A DNA stretch of 9,827 nucleotides, from NCBI GenBank assembly GCA_003506275.1, contig DOBD01000175.1, positions 2,741-12,567 of the forward strand, in the 5' to 3' direction. Positions within the stretch are counted from its first letter, which is position 1. Each line of letters opens with the position of its first letter. Source of the DNA: Bacteroidales bacterium. GTDB lineage: Bacteria; Bacteroidota; Bacteroidia; Bacteroidales; UBA1402. A program made the translations under genes and the position numbers. Of this stretch, positions 8,059-9,827 are shown in pieces. A model generated the notes under the pieces. The model made no database searches and was not told the origin of the DNA. It saw only the letters and a program-made list of their open reading frames with translations.

Positions 8059-8111
8059 AGACTCGATTTGTTACAGCGTGTTTATGCCTCCGGTTTTAAT
8101 CTGGTGAGTAA
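8059..8111 (-). other. 53-base intergenic gap between fibre gene and T9SS cargo gene
   Basis: This is the longest non-coding stretch in the window. It contains a GGAGG (8087-8091) that lies 28 bases before the ATG, too far for a normal ribosome binding site. I see no hairpin with a T run and no convincing Bacteroidota promoter (TTTG / TAnnTTTG), so transcription probably continues through it. Confidence 0.6.
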
Positions 8112-9491
8112 CTACCTAGTTCTTTCCAAGGTCAGGGCTTTCTCAAGGGCATCAATTCGAGCTTGCTGTTCATCTAACCGTTTTTGCTGGTCCACAGCAT
8201 ACAGGGTTAATTCTTCTATCTTCTGAAGCAATCGAATTTGAAGGTCGGCAACATTTATACTTTTCCCTTCAACATCATCAGCGGAAGGAATATCCGGCAA
8301 ATGCCCCTTATCCTTAATGAAGGCATCCACATCATAGAGCGTTCGAAGCGCGTAATTTTTATCAAACACGTAGTCAGGAAAAGGTATGGCATAGTCAACA
8401 AGCACCTCTTTGGCATGAATGGTGCCATTGACAGTCAGACTCTTATCAGGGCTTGTCGTGCCTATCCCTATATAACCACCGGGCGTTATAATAAAAGAGG
8501 GAGTAAAACTAACGTCACTCGTATTACCCGGCCCGACTGCGTAGTTGTTTCCTTTCATCCCTATGGACCAAGCGGTTGTTCCCTTGACAAGATTGATGAA
8601 CTGATTGCCCGACGATCTGGTAATCATCAGGTTTCCTTTATAATTCTCATTTGGAGTAGTGGTTCCGCTCGAGTAAAGTGAAAGGTTGCCTCTAACACTT
8701 AGCTTTTGCCCAGGTGACGTATTATTAATACCAACATTGCCATTACTATTCAGAATGGTCAGTCTAGGTGAGTTGTCTGTTCTAAGTTGTAGTGAAGATG
8801 TAGTGGAGTTGACGATTCCAGTACTTAGATACACTGATTTGTCGAACTGAAAATAACTCCTGTCTGTCGAGATGGTTGCCTGTGTTGAGCTGGTGGCGCC
8901 CATAGTAACATTACCGTAAGTCGTGTTAACGGTCAAAGATCCTGCAGGGCCATCGCCACGGATTGGGCCATTGATGTGAAGTCGCGTCAAAGGATTGACG
9001 ATGCCTACACCGAGTTTCCCTGCGATGTTTGCATTATTGTTAGTTACCTGCGTTTGATTAAAAGTGTGATTTGTTACTGCTTGATATGAAAAGTAAAAAC
9101 CAGTGTAATATTCTTGATTATCCCAGAAGTCGATGGTGCTATTCGTGAAAATGACAACTTTTGCTTTTCCACTGGGAAACGATGTTGTGTAACTACCGGA
9201 CTCTTCATAGTCAATCCACGCAATTTCTGATTCATAACCGTTAAGATCAATTTCAATGATAGCCATGTAATCAAAAGTAGGTTCTGCATTAACACTATAA
9301 TTTATTGTGATAGGCTGATTAGTGTTGGTATTAATGCTATAGGTATAGTCTAAATTATTCTCGTAGTTTTCGTTTTCCCAACTAATACTACCACTCATGG
9401 CAGTAAGGTTTACTATTTCCCCATAACTGAATGAAGATGTTACCACCATCAAAAATAACTGGGCTCGCCGGAATAGGTTGCTTGATTTCAT
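8112..9491 (-). CDS. Secreted fibre-like surface protein with Bacteroidota tail-fibre-type C-terminus
   Basis: This 459-residue protein begins with a likely Sec signal peptide (MKSSNLFRRAQLFLMVVTSSFSYG). Residues about 25-140 form a Tyr/Asn-rich beta region resembling a CUB-like or jelly-roll domain, without recognised catalytic residues. Three fibre-type repeats follow at 158-179 (LGVGIVNPLTRLHINGPI), 251-272 (VGINNTSPGQKLSVRGNL) and 339-360 (IGIGTTSPDKSLTVNGTI). Residues 360-459 carry the conserved Bacteroidota tail: HAKEVLVD, PFPDYVF, GHLPDIPSADDV, LLQKIEELTLYAVDQQ, then a coiled-coil heptad stretch. Such proteins are commonly labelled tail-fibre or adhesin-like, and a trimeric fibre is plausible by analogy. 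No S74 peptidase motif and no T9SS sorting domain are present. The ATG is the first start after the previous gene's TAA, which lies 18 bases upstream in the same frame. The N-terminal part is AT-rich. Confidence 0.9.
   Translation of the reverse strand: MKSSNLFRRAQLFLMVVTSSFSYGEIVNLTAMSGSISWENENYENNLDYTYSINTNTNQPITINYSVNAEPTFDYMAIIEIDLNGYESEIAWIDYEESGSYTTSFPSGKAKVVIFTNSTIDFWDNQEYYTGFYFSYQAVTNHTFNQTQVTNNNANIAGKLGVGIVNPLTRLHINGPIRGDGPAGSLTVNTTYGNVTMGATSSTQATISTDRSYFQFDKSVYLSTGIVNSTTSSLQLRTDNSPRLTILNSNGNVGINNTSPGQKLSVRGNLSLYSSGTTTPNENYKGNLMITRSSGNQFINLVKGTTAWSIGMKGNNYAVGPGNTSDVSFTPSFIITPGGYIGIGTTSPDKSLTVNGTIHAKEVLVDYAIPFPDYVFDKNYALRTLYDVDAFIKDKGHLPDIPSADDVEGKSINVADLQIRLLQKIEELTLYAVDQQKRLDEQQARIDALEKALTLERTR
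8115..8477 (-). other. Conserved fibre C-terminal region and coiled coil
   Basis: Residues 339-459 hold the last GIGTTSP repeat, the 'PFPDYVF / LRTLYDVDAFIKDKGHLPDIPS' block and a Leu/Ile/Gln-rich coiled coil (about 414-455). This arrangement is a common ending of Bacteroidota fibre-like proteins and probably supports oligomerisation. Confidence 0.82.
8412..8477 (-). repeat. Fibre repeat 3 (residues 339-360)
   Basis: GYIGIGTTSPDKSLTVNGTI is the most canonical copy of the fibre repeat and leads directly into the conserved C-terminal block. Confidence 0.82.
8676..8741 (-). repeat. Fibre repeat 2 (residues 251-272)
   Basis: GNVGINNTSPGQKLSVRGNL fits the same fibre repeat pattern; it is the middle copy of three. 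Confidence 0.78.
8955..9020 (-). repeat. Fibre repeat 1 (residues 158-179)
   Basis: It matches the G-x-[V/I]-G-I-x-x-x-x-P-x-x-x-L-x-[V/I]-x-G pattern shared with two later copies at 8676-8741 and 8412-8477. The copies are spaced 93 and 88 residues apart. Confidence 0.75.
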
Positions 9492-9509
9492 GGTTGTTTC
9501 GATTACTGA

Positions 9510-9827
9510 TTATTTCTTCGTTTTGTTGTTTTTCTTGGCTTCGTCGGCAGCCCTTAGTGTTGCTTGCTTCCTTTCATAAACCTGCAATTGGCTTCCAGTC
9601 ATTAAGGCTTTCACACTTTCGATATATATGTTATGAGCCGTCTTTTTTAAATCTTGTTTCTGGAAAAAAGGAATAGAATCCAAGACATTAATACTGTCAC
9701 ATTGACTGAAAAATGAGGTGGCCAGTTTTATAACAGCCATTTCTTGATCATTATCTAGTTTCACAAAGCCATTCCAACTGTTTACCGCTTTGTTAGTTCT
9801 ATCTATGAGCCCACTCCGAAAAGTCGA
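9510..9827 (-). CDS. Hypothetical protein, C-terminal part only (5' end off window)
   Basis: The frame is open from the right edge to a TAA at 9510-9512, giving 105 visible residues. No stop lies between the edge and the GTG at 9764, and the upstream residues (RSGLIDRTNKAVNSWNGF) fit the same helical character, so the true start is probably beyond the edge. The segment looks mainly alpha-helical and amphipathic (KQDLKKTAHNIYIESVKAL, then MTGSQLQVYERKQ), with one Cys and a very Lys-rich tail (AKKNNKTKK). I do not recognise the family. It lies 18 bases upstream of the fibre gene on the same strand and is probably the preceding cistron of the same operon. An alternative is a short protein starting at GTG 9764 (84 residues), which I consider less likely. 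Confidence 0.75.
   Translation of the reverse strand, partial: STFRSGLIDRTNKAVNSWNGFVKLDNDQEMAVIKLATSFFSQCDSINVLDSIPFFQKQDLKKTAHNIYIESVKALMTGSQLQVYERKQATLRAADEAKKNNKTKK

Noticed and set aside
8087..8091. GGAGG as a ribosome binding site for the T9SS cargo gene
   Set aside because: It lies 28 bases upstream of the ATG with an in-frame stop between, too far to act as a normal site; Bacteroidota rarely depend on such sites.
8238..8681. 147-codon plus-strand open frame
   Set aside because: It is antisense to the well-conserved C-terminal part of the fibre gene and its translation resembles no known protein.
8112..9491. Prophage tail fibre as evidence of an integrated phage
   Set aside because: There are no other phage genes, integrase or attachment sites. 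The signal peptide and Bacteroidota-type C-terminus fit a cell-surface protein.

Overview
The window reads as part of a Bacteroidota chromosome (Cytophagales, Chitinophagales or Flavobacteriia-like; finer placement is not possible by eye). The reasons are a C-terminal type IX secretion (T9SS, type A) sorting domain, a DUF8202-like module, a fibre-like protein with the Bacteroidota C-terminal 'PFPDYVF...GHLPDIPSA' region, and start codons without convincing Shine-Dalgarno sites.

All genes I can support lie on the minus strand and read from the right edge to the left. In transcription order they are: (1) the C-terminal end of an unrecognised, probably helical protein (9510-9827, 5' end off the window); (2) a 459-residue secreted fibre-like protein (8112-9491); (3) an 841-residue secreted T9SS cargo protein (5533-8058); (4) the first 1840 codons of a very large protein with an SpvB/TcaC-type domain and FG-GAP-like motifs (1-5520, 3' end off the window). 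The last gene covers more than half of the window. I checked its frame codon by codon: it has no stop from the ATG at 5520 to base 1.

The gaps between genes are 18, 53 and 12 bases. I see no terminator or promoter in them, so the four are most simply one operon. No gene-free stretch exceeds 53 bases, and I see no RNA gene, mobile element or CRISPR array.

Taken together, the locus encodes several exported or surface proteins: a fibre with a coiled-coil tail, a T9SS-sorted cell-surface protein, and a giant Tc-toxin-B-like/RHS-type shell protein with an N-terminal membrane segment. My inference is a cell-surface or contact-dependent system, perhaps a toxin or effector carrier whose variable C-terminus lies beyond the left edge. 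No TcA-like pore component, RHS core or immunity gene is visible, so this function is a hypothesis.
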